64,000 nucleotides of DNA, from positions 1-64,000 of the forward strand of contig SFDX01000003.1 in the NCBI GenBank assembly GCA_004557455.1, written 5' to 3'. The notes below the pieces were generated by a model. That model saw only the letters and a list, made by a program, of their open reading frames with translations. It had not been told where the DNA came from and made no database searches. The DNA is from Akkermansia muciniphila. Lineage in GTDB: Bacteria > Verrucomicrobiota > Verrucomicrobiia > Verrucomicrobiales > Akkermansiaceae. Below, piece after piece: positions 9,901 through 16,623 of this stretch. A program made the position numbers and the translations under genes. The number at the start of each line of letters is the position of its first letter. Position 1 is the first letter of the stretch.

Positions 9901-11981
9901 GCAACCGCCGCCTGCCGGATCTGCCTTACACTTGGGCTGCTCGTTATTGCATGGAGCCCGCTTTTGCGCCCGAGAACGTCCGCGACCTTACAGATGACCT
10001 GAATGAGCTGCTCGAGTATGTGCAGCAGCATAACAACATCGTCAGTGATGATGAGGCCGCCGAGAATGCGAAGGACGCCGCGGATCTCAAGAATGTTATC
10101 GATTCCTTCCTTCAGGATTATACCGTGTACTGGACAGAGCAGTTGCCCTCCCGCTACAAGGTGCGCGAAATTCGCACTTGGGCCGACTTTGTCGAGAGTG
10201 CCGAGGTACTGGCTGTGTTCGATCTGACCAACAACGTGCGCCCCATCTACACCCGCATGCTGGAGGCCCTGCGCATCCCCGTGCTGGCGGATGAAAAACG
10301 CTTCCCCCTGGCTGCTGCCGGCAGGGCCGAGGTGGCACAGGTGTTGGAGAGCCTGAACGGCGACGCCGCTCGTAAGTTGTCGGCGAACCTTGACTTCATC
10401 TCCAAGTTGAGCCCGAACCCCGTGGAGAGCCGGAAAACGCTCGTGAACATGAGCGCCGATGAGCTGTACAGCACCTACTGGGCTGCATGGAACCCCGCCG
10501 GCGGCGCGCGCTTGGCGTGGTGGAACCAGTACCTGGAGCTGGGCATCAACCTGCTGAAGGAGGAGTTCATGAAGCAGAGTGTCACCGACCTGTACCGAGC
10601 CTTGCCCTCGCTGCGTCTCTTCCCCATCTGCAATAACAGCCGCCGGGGTGAGTCCGACAACCTGCCCACTATTGCTTTGGAGTCCCTCCGTGAGTCGCTG
10701 GAGCATCTGATCGGCAAGGGCAATGAGGAGGAGCTGGAGAAGGCTGTGGAGCAGGGGGCCAAGCTCAACATCAGCCGCGATGCCTGCGACCTCCGTGTCG
10801 CTGCTTCCGATGCTCGCATGAAGGCCTGGAAGAAGATTTCCGCCGCGATGACGCTGCTGAATGATAACGAGAGTATCCTGCAGGGCGAATTGCTGCTGCC
10901 CTCCTCCAAGGTGCGCTCCACGGCCATCGACGGGGAGAAGGCGGAGAAGCGTCTGCTGCCGGTGGAGCGCCGCTATCCGTACTGCGAGGTGCGGCGCGCG
11001 GGGAAGGTGGAGGTGCCGCTCTTCCTGCTGAACCGCAGCAGTGAGCAGGATATTCCCCTGACCGGTGCTTCCATGGGTGCCGATGTCTCCGACTTGGAGT
11101 TCCGTTTCTTCCAAAAGCCGGGCGAGGGCTCGCCCGATGCCGTCCTGCGCCTCAGCGGGGCTTGGAGCTTGGTGAACCTGTACCTGCGCAACGGCGTCCG
11201 CCTGTCGGAGGATAAGCAGACCGCCTATGTGCCCGTTGAGTTCCGGGATAAGCAGGGCTTCCGCTGTGTGTTCCGCATCGGCATCCGCTTCAATCGTCCC
11301 ATGATTGCTCCGCAGGATTGGCCGGATGAAAGCCTGTTCGCCACCGCCCTGCCGGAGGAAACACCGGACCTGCCGACCCTGCAGAAGAAGCTGCAGAAGC
11401 TGGTGCGCCCTGTTTTCACATCCGGGGCGGTGACGCCGCGTCAACCGGATGACGAGGAGCGGGAGAAACTGGTCGAGGAGGTGAACAAGCTGCTGGAGGA
11501 TCGCTGCTCCCTGGCCTTCGAGGTGGTGACCCCGGGGGTGGACAGCTTGGATGATGCCGCCGGAGATGCCGCGCGGAAGCTCGCGGCGGAGTACCCCTTC
11601 TTTGCGGTGGGCGATGACCAATTCGGCACCGCCAAGATGCGCACTCTGCCGGATGCGACCGCCGTTTCCCAAGTGCTCATCCCCGGTTGGGAGCCGCTGC
11701 GCGTACGCATGTACCGCTTTGCTACCGATAATTACCCCGCCGTGTATGTGACGGAGCGCGGTAATATGTTGGACTATGTGATCGGCAGTGCTGTCTCCTA
11801 CAACGCGGTGACCAACTGCTTTGCCGTGCCCGTGCAGGGGCTGGACGGCACGCAGCCGGTGAAGGGTACCCTCTACCTGCGCCCCGTGGTCACGCAGTCG
11901 ATGAATGATGGACTGCTGCCGGAGGAACCCGGCAATGCAGAACTTGTATACCCGGACTCAACCCCGCTGCCTATTCCCTGA
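6915..11981 (+). CDS. tssM: Type VI secretion membrane protein TssM (IcmF family), extra-long
   Basis: 1688 residues, several hundred longer than the roughly 1100-1300 typical of TssM. A transmembrane helix lies at about residues 34-56. A GTPase-like domain follows with Walker A GEPGSGKS (131-138) and the IcmF pattern HGAVWDIGGRLF. A second membrane helix is near residues 476-497, and the remainder is the large periplasmic region that contacts TssJ and the outer membrane. TssM is the backbone of the trans-envelope complex. The Walker A lysine is present, so nucleotide binding is plausible. The extra length lies in the periplasmic part, which has many acidic helical segments. A 1179-codon open frame on the opposite strand is a composition shadow. 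Confidence 0.92.
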   Translation: MADSLPDVKTIPTPSASAPSDPGFSGMLSEITWVEWALIAVGVLLLVLIIVLTVRFFIRRARMNKLAGTMREDLLLRRELAAMAAGKDLQAQHREQGARSESIRTDVGITRERLRMYDLDPRKTRTWFLLGEPGSGKSRLMEQGGLEYPAGMNDFTKAAEATPTLNFWLTGHGAVWDIGGRLFLSRWGGRQDNEWQIFLDEYCKVYKGSMPNGVILTIPMDALRLDPPDLRDNKVNLISQELREMSKRIGISCPVWVVVTKCDQLAGFSEFFSLLREDETEEMLGWENRVDGGEFDPENFNSEYFRLVHKLETLRSAMALNETIWDAANSGQRRADVVNPIYLLPTHFASLRENLSKYLAGVFSYVHEKGEGKAPLRFLGCWFTAAMDHPVVTTERLVINRSEDGNLEVAHQDHSPDSAQAGGHSLETHGIVTQREKIVSRRSPRHFFTAKLLRDAITRSPEHSEYSAAACRRILRPYWITAASLVAIGLPIVVASMLFKDDLYDTAHRDLDYWKEVDRLYGTGELGKYPLLEAKEDAQIPLLDEPLGDLAETRRTYLDNMRNMTSLPLTVSTFWRPASLFVDGERGSHLLGNARLFINKAALVGSVTEPATSATRDVFNWRAEHRNESKLQWDRDDTRAFLQLLNISHSGVQLQEGQVVPDTVEYDTLIQIDRHPAQNAITRSLWLSCLRVNTSFSQMTMLNGYHRPVSAEAGKALASATTLYCTAVDDMTIYPDLYYRDIRDFLDTLTALLGKKKALDTAAREFAQAVEQNNPQEMRRSIDAWKATYAEVTRLAREIDEMEEDLELKDEATLSAGVEHIATEMTNRLRSDREQFLRYTLDMESSESADFLRKLVRQLCKSVDAALPRIAQSGGRTDPALSRFWDRDEEEETRPYRVFLERAARLNALITYPLDAGSPKESYHRRIMRVEDARKAYDAGVAALGEDKDSPLNKNCWARNWNLLQAKVIRTWIDETPDSKIQMMDKLRSMATPEMRNRRLPDLPYTWAARYCMEPAFAPENVRDLTDDLNELLEYVQQHNNIVSDDEAAENAKDAADLKNVIDSFLQDYTVYWTEQLPSRYKVREIRTWADFVESAEVLAVFDLTNNVRPIYTRMLEALRIPVLADEKRFPLAAAGRAEVAQVLESLNGDAARKLSANLDFISKLSPNPVESRKTLVNMSADELYSTYWAAWNPAGGARLAWWNQYLELGINLLKEEFMKQSVTDLYRALPSLRLFPICNNSRRGESDNLPTIALESLRESLEHLIGKGNEEELEKAVEQGAKLNISRDACDLRVAASDARMKAWKKISAAMTLLNDNESILQGELLLPSSKVRSTAIDGEKAEKRLLPVERRYPYCEVRRAGKVEVPLFLLNRSSEQDIPLTGASMGADVSDLEFRFFQKPGEGSPDAVLRLSGAWSLVNLYLRNGVRLSEDKQTAYVPVEFRDKQGFRCVFRIGIRFNRPMIAPQDWPDESLFATALPEETPDLPTLQKKLQKLVRPVFTSGAVTPRQPDDEEREKLVEEVNKLLEDRCSLAFEVVTPGVDSLDDAAGDAARKLAAEYPFFAVGDDQFGTAKMRTLPDATAVSQVLIPGWEPLRVRMYRFATDNYPAVYVTERGNMLDYVIGSAVSYNAVTNCFAVPVQGLDGTQPVKGTLYLRPVVTQSMNDGLLPEEPGNAELVYPDSTPLPIP

Positions 11982-12005
11982 TAATTCAAATATACAGATG
12001 ACATT

Positions 12006-13178
12006 ATGGATGCCTCGACACTCAAGTACGGAACCTTTGTGAGCCAGTTGTCCCCCTGCGGGGAGAACATGGAGTATGACCCGCGCATGATGGCGCTGGA
12101 GGAAGATATCGTCGGCAAGCCGGAGCAGCAGATGGGCGATTCCATCATCCCCGCCACGCCGCCGAATTGGAAGGATATTCTCAAGAACGCTACCTCTCTG
12201 TTGGAGGATACCCGCGACTTGCGCGTGTTTATCTACTGGACAGCCGCACAGTTGGCTCGCGAGGGGTTGTCCGGTCTGTATGAGGGCCTGCAACATATCC
12301 TGTATTTCAGCACCGAGGCTTGGGATGAGCTGTGGCCGGTGCCGGATGACGGAGACGTGCAGGAACGTTTGAGTGCTTTCGCGCTGCTTTCCCCCATGGC
12401 GGGCAGCTTTGATGCCGATATGACGGTGGTGCAGCTTTTGTTGGACCAGAAGCTCTGCTTCTCCCATGCCGTGGGGAGTTACAGCCTGCGTGATATTCGG
12501 GAGGCTCAGGAGACCGGCAACGAGGAGGCGCGCAAGCTCATCCGCGCGGCGTATCTGGATAGCCCGGAGGCGGAGTTACAGGCGGTGCAGACCTGCATTG
12601 AGAACATCTTGCAGTGCCTGCGCGATATCCGTGAGTGTTATGATAACCATGGCATGGGAACGCCGGATCTGCGGATGATTACGGACATTGTTAAGGAGAT
12701 GCAGCTCTTTTACAAGAGTCAGCCTGCCGAGCAGCCGGAGGTTCCCGCGCCCACCGTGTCCGAGGCTCCGTCTGCCTCGGTATCAGCGGCTCCTGCTGCG
12801 GCTGCCGGTCCGTTGGCGGCTGTGCCCGTGGCTCTTCCCGCTGCCGCCCCGGGGGTGATCAACGGTCGCCAGGATGCCATCCGCACCATGAAGGCGCTCT
12901 GCCAATGGTTCGAGGAGAACGAGCCGTCCAGCCCCGTGCCTTATTTCCTCAAGCGTGCCATCCGCTGTGTAGGTGCTAACCTCTTTGATATTGTGGAGGA
13001 TTTGGCGCCGCAGATGAAGGAGCAGTTGAAGCTGATTCTGAAGCCGGATCCCGTGGAGCCCCGTACGGCTCCGCAACCTGCGGCTCCCGTGAGTACCCCG
13101 GCACCTGCACCCGTTGCCGCCGCTGCACCCGCGCCGGAGCCGCCTCCCGCACAGGAGTATTTCAATCCCTTCGGTTGA
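12006..13178 (+). CDS. tssA: Type VI secretion assembly protein TssA
   Basis: 390 residues. The N-terminal ImpA_N domain is clear: SPCGENMEYDPRMMALEEDIVG, then a conserved PNWKDI segment and DLRVFIYWTAAQLAREG. An Ala/Pro-rich linker spans about residues 240-285. The C-terminal helical segment contains EPSSPVPYFLKRAI, the motif shared by TssA C-terminal regions. TssA proteins coordinate baseplate and sheath assembly. The extreme C-terminus is again Ala/Pro-rich and ends EYFNPFG. It lies 24 bp after tssM and 7 bp before the next gene. Confidence 0.85.
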   Translation: MDASTLKYGTFVSQLSPCGENMEYDPRMMALEEDIVGKPEQQMGDSIIPATPPNWKDILKNATSLLEDTRDLRVFIYWTAAQLAREGLSGLYEGLQHILYFSTEAWDELWPVPDDGDVQERLSAFALLSPMAGSFDADMTVVQLLLDQKLCFSHAVGSYSLRDIREAQETGNEEARKLIRAAYLDSPEAELQAVQTCIENILQCLRDIRECYDNHGMGTPDLRMITDIVKEMQLFYKSQPAEQPEVPAPTVSEAPSASVSAAPAAAAGPLAAVPVALPAAAPGVINGRQDAIRTMKALCQWFEENEPSSPVPYFLKRAIRCVGANLFDIVEDLAPQMKEQLKLILKPDPVEPRTAPQPAAPVSTPAPAPVAAAAPAPEPPPAQEYFNPFG

Positions 13179-13185
13179 TAACTCG

Positions 13186-13662
13186 ATGAGTCTTTTTATG
13201 AAGAAAACAGTTACACAATACATTCTCCCGCTCCTCTGCTGTGCCGCGGCTTGGAGCATCGTCGGCTGCGCTCAGACCGCAGGTTCTGTCAGCAAGGCTG
13301 CCATCACGGAGGCTTTGACCAGCCCGACCATGAGTCTCACTCCCTGGAAGGCGGATTGGCTGCTGGAGCCCGGCGAGCGTCAGGTGCTCTCCCCTGAGCA
13401 GGTGCGCAAGGTGCGTGCCATCCTCACCTCGCTGTCCGTGCAGGAGGTGCCGGAGCGCTACTACCGCAGCGATGTGCAGACCTACCACGGTCAGGATACG
13501 GAGTCTATCTTCTACCTCTACGCGGGGGAGGAGCAGCCCTTGGGTGGCCGTCTGCAGCCCGATGGGGTGAGCATGGATGACTTTGTGATGACCAAGGAGT
13601 CCTCGCGTGCTCTGTATCAGATCCTTCTGCCGCAGTTGCGCAAGGTATGCCCCGGTATGTGA
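13186..13662 (+). CDS. Small lipoprotein of the T6SS operon, unknown function
   Basis: Two ATGs are possible, at 13186 and 13198; the second gives a cleaner signal peptide beginning MKKTVTQYILPLLCC. A lipobox at SIVGC predicts a lipid-anchored envelope protein of about 150 residues. The mature part is soluble and mixed alpha/beta, with no motif I recognise. It starts 7 bp after tssA, and its TGA overlaps the ATG of the hydrolase gene by one base (TGATG), so the two are likely translated together. It could be an accessory or immunity-type partner of the hydrolase, but this is inference from context only. Confidence 0.65.
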   Translation: MSLFMKKTVTQYILPLLCCAAAWSIVGCAQTAGSVSKAAITEALTSPTMSLTPWKADWLLEPGERQVLSPEQVRKVRAILTSLSVQEVPERYYRSDVQTYHGQDTESIFYLYAGEEQPLGGRLQPDGVSMDDFVMTKESSRALYQILLPQLRKVCPGM

Positions 13663-14432
13663 TGCGCCGCCTGCTTGCCCTTGCGCTCGGGGTTCTCTGT
13701 GTGCTGCCGAGCTGTGATTCCGTGCCGCCGGATTTGGGGATTTACCCCCGACCCGCCGCGGGGCCCATCGGTCGCCGTACTCAGCAGCCGCTGGTGGCGG
13801 AGCCTGCGGATGTGGCGGTGGTTTTCATCGCGGGTTTCTTCGACCAGCCCTTGGCGCACATGCGTCGGGTATATGAGACCGTGCCGCCGTTTCCCGTGCC
13901 CGGGCGGCAGTTCCGTGCCTTTTATGCTTGGGATTCCTGTCGCGGTTCGTTGTTAGCACATCACACGACCCGACTGCGGAAGGATCTGGAGGCCTTTTTT
14001 GCTGTCAATCCGCGGGCAGATCTCATTCTGGTGGGGCACAGCTACGGTGGTTCGGCGGCCATGGATGTGGTTCGCAATCTGCGCGGGCCGCATGGTCGCA
14101 TCATTGTGGCTACGTTGGATCCCGTCAGCCGCCGGGGGCGTTCCATGCCGCGCGTGCGGGCGGCGGGTGTCGATTATTGGGTGAATGCCTATTGTTATCC
14201 CTACACCACTTGGCGGGATACGGTTCCTGCCGTGGGCGGGGCGTGGCGGCACTGCCCGCAGGCGGATGTCAACTTGGTATTCGACGGTCGGGAGAAGAAT
14301 GAAGATAACAAACATTACCAGCACTGCGCGCCTCTGCCGTTGATGACAGACAAGCGGAACAGCGGTGGCGTTTCCGTGCAGGATCTGCTCATCCGGGCTT
14401 GTTCGGAGCTCCGCATCGGCGAACATGAATGA
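13662..14432 (+). CDS. Alpha/beta-hydrolase-like lipoprotein in the T6SS operon
   Basis: 256 residues from the ATG at 13662, which overlaps the preceding stop. The N-terminus is a lipoprotein signal, MRRLLALALGVLCVLPSC. A nucleophile elbow GHSYGG (GxSxG) follows the strand ADLILV and is flanked by AAMDVV, as in lipase-type alpha/beta hydrolases. A later Asp (TLDPVSRRG) and a His in the C-terminal part (NKHYQHC) could complete a Ser-Asp-His triad. It may be a periplasmic lipase or esterase. T6SS lipase effectors carry GxSxG, but they normally lack a signal peptide, so an envelope accessory role is equally possible. Confidence 0.65.
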   Translation: MRRLLALALGVLCVLPSCDSVPPDLGIYPRPAAGPIGRRTQQPLVAEPADVAVVFIAGFFDQPLAHMRRVYETVPPFPVPGRQFRAFYAWDSCRGSLLAHHTTRLRKDLEAFFAVNPRADLILVGHSYGGSAAMDVVRNLRGPHGRIIVATLDPVSRRGRSMPRVRAAGVDYWVNAYCYPYTTWRDTVPAVGGAWRHCPQADVNLVFDGREKNEDNKHYQHCAPLPLMTDKRNSGGVSVQDLLIRACSELRIGEHE

Positions 14433-14997
14433 GCCCCCTCCACCTTGGGCCGCTTTGGAGGCGTTGCCCGCCGAGCTTGAAGCCATGCAGCCCTGCGTGC
14501 GTGGCACGGTTCACCCGCTCGCCGTGGTCGATGGGGTGCTGTCCCTGGGTGAGGGTTCCGTCATCAAGGCGGGTACGGTTATCGAGGGGTATGTGCGCAT
14601 CGGCAGCGGGTGCGTCATCGGCCCGAATGCCTACCTGCGGGGGCACTGCATCGTGGGGGACGGCTGCCGGATCGGTCATGCCGTGGAGGTCAAGAGTAGC
14701 ATCATCGGCGATGGGTCGGCCATTTCCCACCTCTGTTATGTGGGGGACAGCATCTTGGGCGAGGATGTCAACCTGGGCGGTGGCTGTATCCTCAGCAATT
14801 TCCGGCATGATGCGGGCGAAATCCGCATGCTGCACGGCGGTCAACTGAAACCCACGGGGCGCGATAAACTGGGCTGCGTCATCGGGGCGCACTCGCGACT
14901 GGGCTGCAACACCGTTGTCCTGCCCGGGCGTGTTTTGCCGCCGTCTACCCGAACCTACCCCGGCAGCACCGTGAGCGGGGTAGGGGACTGCATGTGA
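14425..14997 (+). CDS. Left-handed beta-helix (hexapeptide repeat) acyltransferase-like protein
   Basis: 190 residues from the ATG at 14425, which overlaps the preceding gene by 8 bp. Repeated hexapeptide turns (VIKAGTVIEGYVRIGSGCVIGPNAYL, then GDSILGEDVNLGGGCILSNFRHD, in part) are diagnostic of the LbH fold. The NFRHD segment and the later GRDKLGCVIGAHSRLGCNT resemble the C-terminal half of GlmU-like sugar-nucleotide enzymes. The nucleotidyltransferase half is absent. It may bind or acylate a sugar nucleotide. It ends the T6SS operon; whether it belongs to the machine or is a passenger cannot be told from sequence. Confidence 0.7.
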   Translation: MNEPPPPWAALEALPAELEAMQPCVRGTVHPLAVVDGVLSLGEGSVIKAGTVIEGYVRIGSGCVIGPNAYLRGHCIVGDGCRIGHAVEVKSSIIGDGSAISHLCYVGDSILGEDVNLGGGCILSNFRHDAGEIRMLHGGQLKPTGRDKLGCVIGAHSRLGCNTVVLPGRVLPPSTRTYPGSTVSGVGDCM

Positions 14998-15012
14998 GCG
15001 TGGGGCACTCCG

Positions 15013-15507
15013 TCAGCTGAACCGCCGGAGAATGTCGGGCGGCAGTCCCGGCGGCAGGGTGGCAGCCAGCCAGCGTTCGTTGCCCGGTTGCCCCGCAAAG
15101 CCGCGCACCAGGGAGGAAGAAATGGCTTCCAACTCCGGCGGAGGTAGCAGGTAAACGGAACGGATTCCCGGCTCCATGGCGGCATTCATGCGTTCCATGC
15201 ACTTCTCGTACTCCAGGTCCACACTGTTTCGGATGCCCCGCAGCAGGTGCGTGGCTCCCAGATGCTTGGCAAAATCTACCAAAAAACCGCGTTCGGATAC
15301 TTCGAGCCGCACATTGGGCGGCAGCTCCGCCGTCAGCGCGCGCAGGACCCGCACGCGTTCCTCAGCGGTGAGAAATCCGGGCTTGTCCGGGTTGACGGCG
15401 AGCACCACGATGAGCTCATCGAACAGGGTCGCGCCCTGCTGCATCATCCACAGATGCCCGCGCGTGGGTGGGTCAAAACTGCCGGCGTAAATACCGATGC
15501 GTTTCAT
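15013..15507 (-). CDS. coaD: Pantetheine-phosphate adenylyltransferase (CoaD)
   Basis: 164 residues from the ATG at 15507. The nucleotidyltransferase motif GSFDPPTRGH (residues 9-18) and the C-terminal ISSSLVR match CoaD (usually GSFDPxTxGH and ISSTxVR). It transfers AMP from ATP to 4'-phosphopantetheine in coenzyme A synthesis, in the cytoplasm. The start overlaps the stop of the upstream small membrane protein by 4 bp (ATGA), so it is the third gene of an FKBP-membrane protein-coaD operon. Confidence 0.93.
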   Translation of the reverse strand: MKRIGIYAGSFDPPTRGHLWMMQQGATLFDELIVVLAVNPDKPGFLTAEERVRVLRALTAELPPNVRLEVSERGFLVDFAKHLGATHLLRGIRNSVDLEYEKCMERMNAAMEPGIRSVYLLPPPELEAISSSLVRGFAGQPGNERWLAATLPPGLPPDILRRFS

Positions 15508-15686
15508 TTTCTGCGCAGGAAGAGAATGTAGGCCAGCGTGCCCGCATAGAGCACGGAAAACAGCCCGAGCACCAGCCACAGAACCATGTCTGTGCCGCTC
15601 TTCCGGAGCCCCATGCTGAACAGCATCATGCCGATGAGGAAGAAGACCGTGCAGCGTATGATGCCGTTGATGAAACGCGCGTTCAT
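15504..15686 (-). CDS. Small two-helix membrane protein, unknown
   Basis: 60 residues with two hydrophobic helices (about residues 12-27 and 34-55) and a basic FLRRK tail. The family is not recognised. The tight fit between fkp (7 bp upstream) and coaD (4-bp overlap downstream) supports it as a real gene in this operon. Confidence 0.7.
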   Translation of the reverse strand: MNARFINGIIRCTVFFLIGMMLFSMGLRKSGTDMVLWLVLGLFSVLYAGTLAYILFLRRK

Positions 15687-15693
15687 GCCGTAT

Positions 15694-16326
15694 TTACTTG
15701 AGGGAGAGCAGCTGCATCTCGAAAATCAGGGTGGAGTGCGGCCCGATAGCACCGGGGCCGTTGGCTCCGTACGCCAGCTCGGAGGGGATGGTCACGCGCC
15801 AGGTAGCACCGATGGGCATGAGCTTGAGCGCCTCCGTAAAGCCGGGGATGACCTGCTTGAGGCCGAAGGATACCGGCTGCTTGCTCTTGTCAAACACCGT
15901 GCCGTCAATCAGGGTGCCGGTATACATGACCTCGGCCTTGGGATTCTCGCCGTGCACAGCGGGGTCATAGGTCTCCGTGCCGCCGGGGACGATCACCTCG
16001 TACTGCAGGCCGCTGGGGGTGGTCACCACGCCCTCGCGCTTGGCATTCTCGGCCAGGTACTTCTTGCCAGCCTCGGCATTGGCGCGTCCCTTGGCATTCG
16101 CCCGCTCGCTCAGCGCGGCCATGAACTCACGCTGGTGCTTATCCAAATCCTGCGAGATAACCTCGCCTGCGGGCGATTCCCCCGCCAAGGCAGCACAGAT
16201 GCCGCGCATCAGAGCCTCACCGGAGAGATCCTCGCCCTGCACACCCGGGAGCATCTGGGGCAACACCTGGCTCCCGAGTCGGAAGCCCACCAAGTAGCTG
16301 ATGGTATTTTTCGTTTGGTCTGTCAT
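15694..16326 (-). CDS. FKBP-type peptidyl-prolyl cis-trans isomerase
   Basis: 210 residues from the ATG at 16326. The N-terminal helical dimerisation domain (FKBP_N type, with YLVGFRLGSQ) occupies about residues 1-100, and the C-terminal FKBP domain about 115-210. Hallmarks of the latter are the VMYTGTLIDGTVFDKS core, PVSFGLKQVIPGFTEALKLM and SELAYGANG. It resembles FkpA/Mip-type foldases. Those are usually exported, but no signal peptide is visible from this start, so a cytoplasmic form is possible. The start lies 6 nt after a TACACT -10 box. Confidence 0.88.
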   Translation of the reverse strand: MTDQTKNTISYLVGFRLGSQVLPQMLPGVQGEDLSGEALMRGICAALAGESPAGEVISQDLDKHQREFMAALSERANAKGRANAEAGKKYLAENAKREGVVTTPSGLQYEVIVPGGTETYDPAVHGENPKAEVMYTGTLIDGTVFDKSKQPVSFGLKQVIPGFTEALKLMPIGATWRVTIPSELAYGANGPGAIGPHSTLIFEMQLLSLK

Positions 16327-16332
16327 GCCCCC

Positions 16333-16361
16333 AGTGTACCACATCCCCGCCCCGCATGCAA
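16333..16361 (-). promoter_or_regulatory. Promoter of the FKBP-coaD operon (leaderless type)
   Basis: Minus-strand TTGCAT (16361-16356), 17-bp spacer, TACACT (16338-16333), then 6 nt to the ATG at 16326. Confidence 0.7.
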
Positions 16362-16428
16362 GCCAATCTTCACACCGAGCCTTCATCAGCCCCCACTCGC
16401 TCGCGGCAGCCCCGGCGGCGGGGAAGTC

Positions 16429-16605
16429 TCATTCCGACATACCGAACCCCTCCTCTGACATACCAACCGCCTTCTCTGACATACCGAGCGACTCCTCTGA
16501 CATACCGGCCTCCTGCATGAGGGAGTCGAGGTCTCGCTTGCCTTTCTTGGCCTCTCGGAGCAGCGCGGTTACTTTGTCAATGTCTTCCTGTGAAAATTCG
16601 CTCAT
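16429..16605 (-). CDS. 58-residue truncated paralogue with MSEE heptad repeats
   Basis: A short frame starting at the ATG at 16605, 12 bp after the stop of the Sel1/ankyrin gene. Its first 34 codons are a 94% identical copy of that gene's 5' end (MSEFSQEDIDKVTALL and onward to LMQEAG). It then switches to repeats of about 7 residues (MSEESLG, MSEKAVG, MSEEGFG, MSE) and stops. The repeats come from a 21-bp tandem repeat in the DNA. It could be a real small protein sharing the helical N-terminal domain of its neighbour, or the remnant of a collapsed second copy. The 5' leader is also duplicated, so it could be translated. Confidence 0.5.
   Translation of the reverse strand: MSEFSQEDIDKVTALLREAKKGKRDLDSLMQEAGMSEESLGMSEKAVGMSEEGFGMSE
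16431..16513. repeat. 21-bp tandem repeat, about 4 units
   Basis: Units of the form TCCTCTGACATACCG plus 6 variable bases occur at 16451, 16472 and 16493, preceded by a degenerate unit at 16431. They encode the MSEExxG repeats on the minus strand. Confidence 0.85.
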
Positions 16606-16623
16606 AGCATGAAAATGTCATTT
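16505..16623. repeat. 119-bp direct repeat, copy A
   Basis: Matches 18488-18606 with 7 mismatches and no gaps (94%). It holds 34 codons of a minus-strand N-terminus plus about 18 bp of leader. The stop codon of the Sel1/ankyrin gene (16618-16620) lies inside this copy. Confidence 0.9.

Noticed and set aside
8133..11672. 1179-codon open frame antisense to tssM
   Set aside because: It mirrors the codon-position composition of tssM, has no recognisable domain, and is His/Gln/Leu-rich as antisense shadows in GC-rich DNA usually are.
16431..16513. Short regular repeat as a possible CRISPR array
   Set aside because: The units are contiguous, coding 21-bp repeats without unique spacers.
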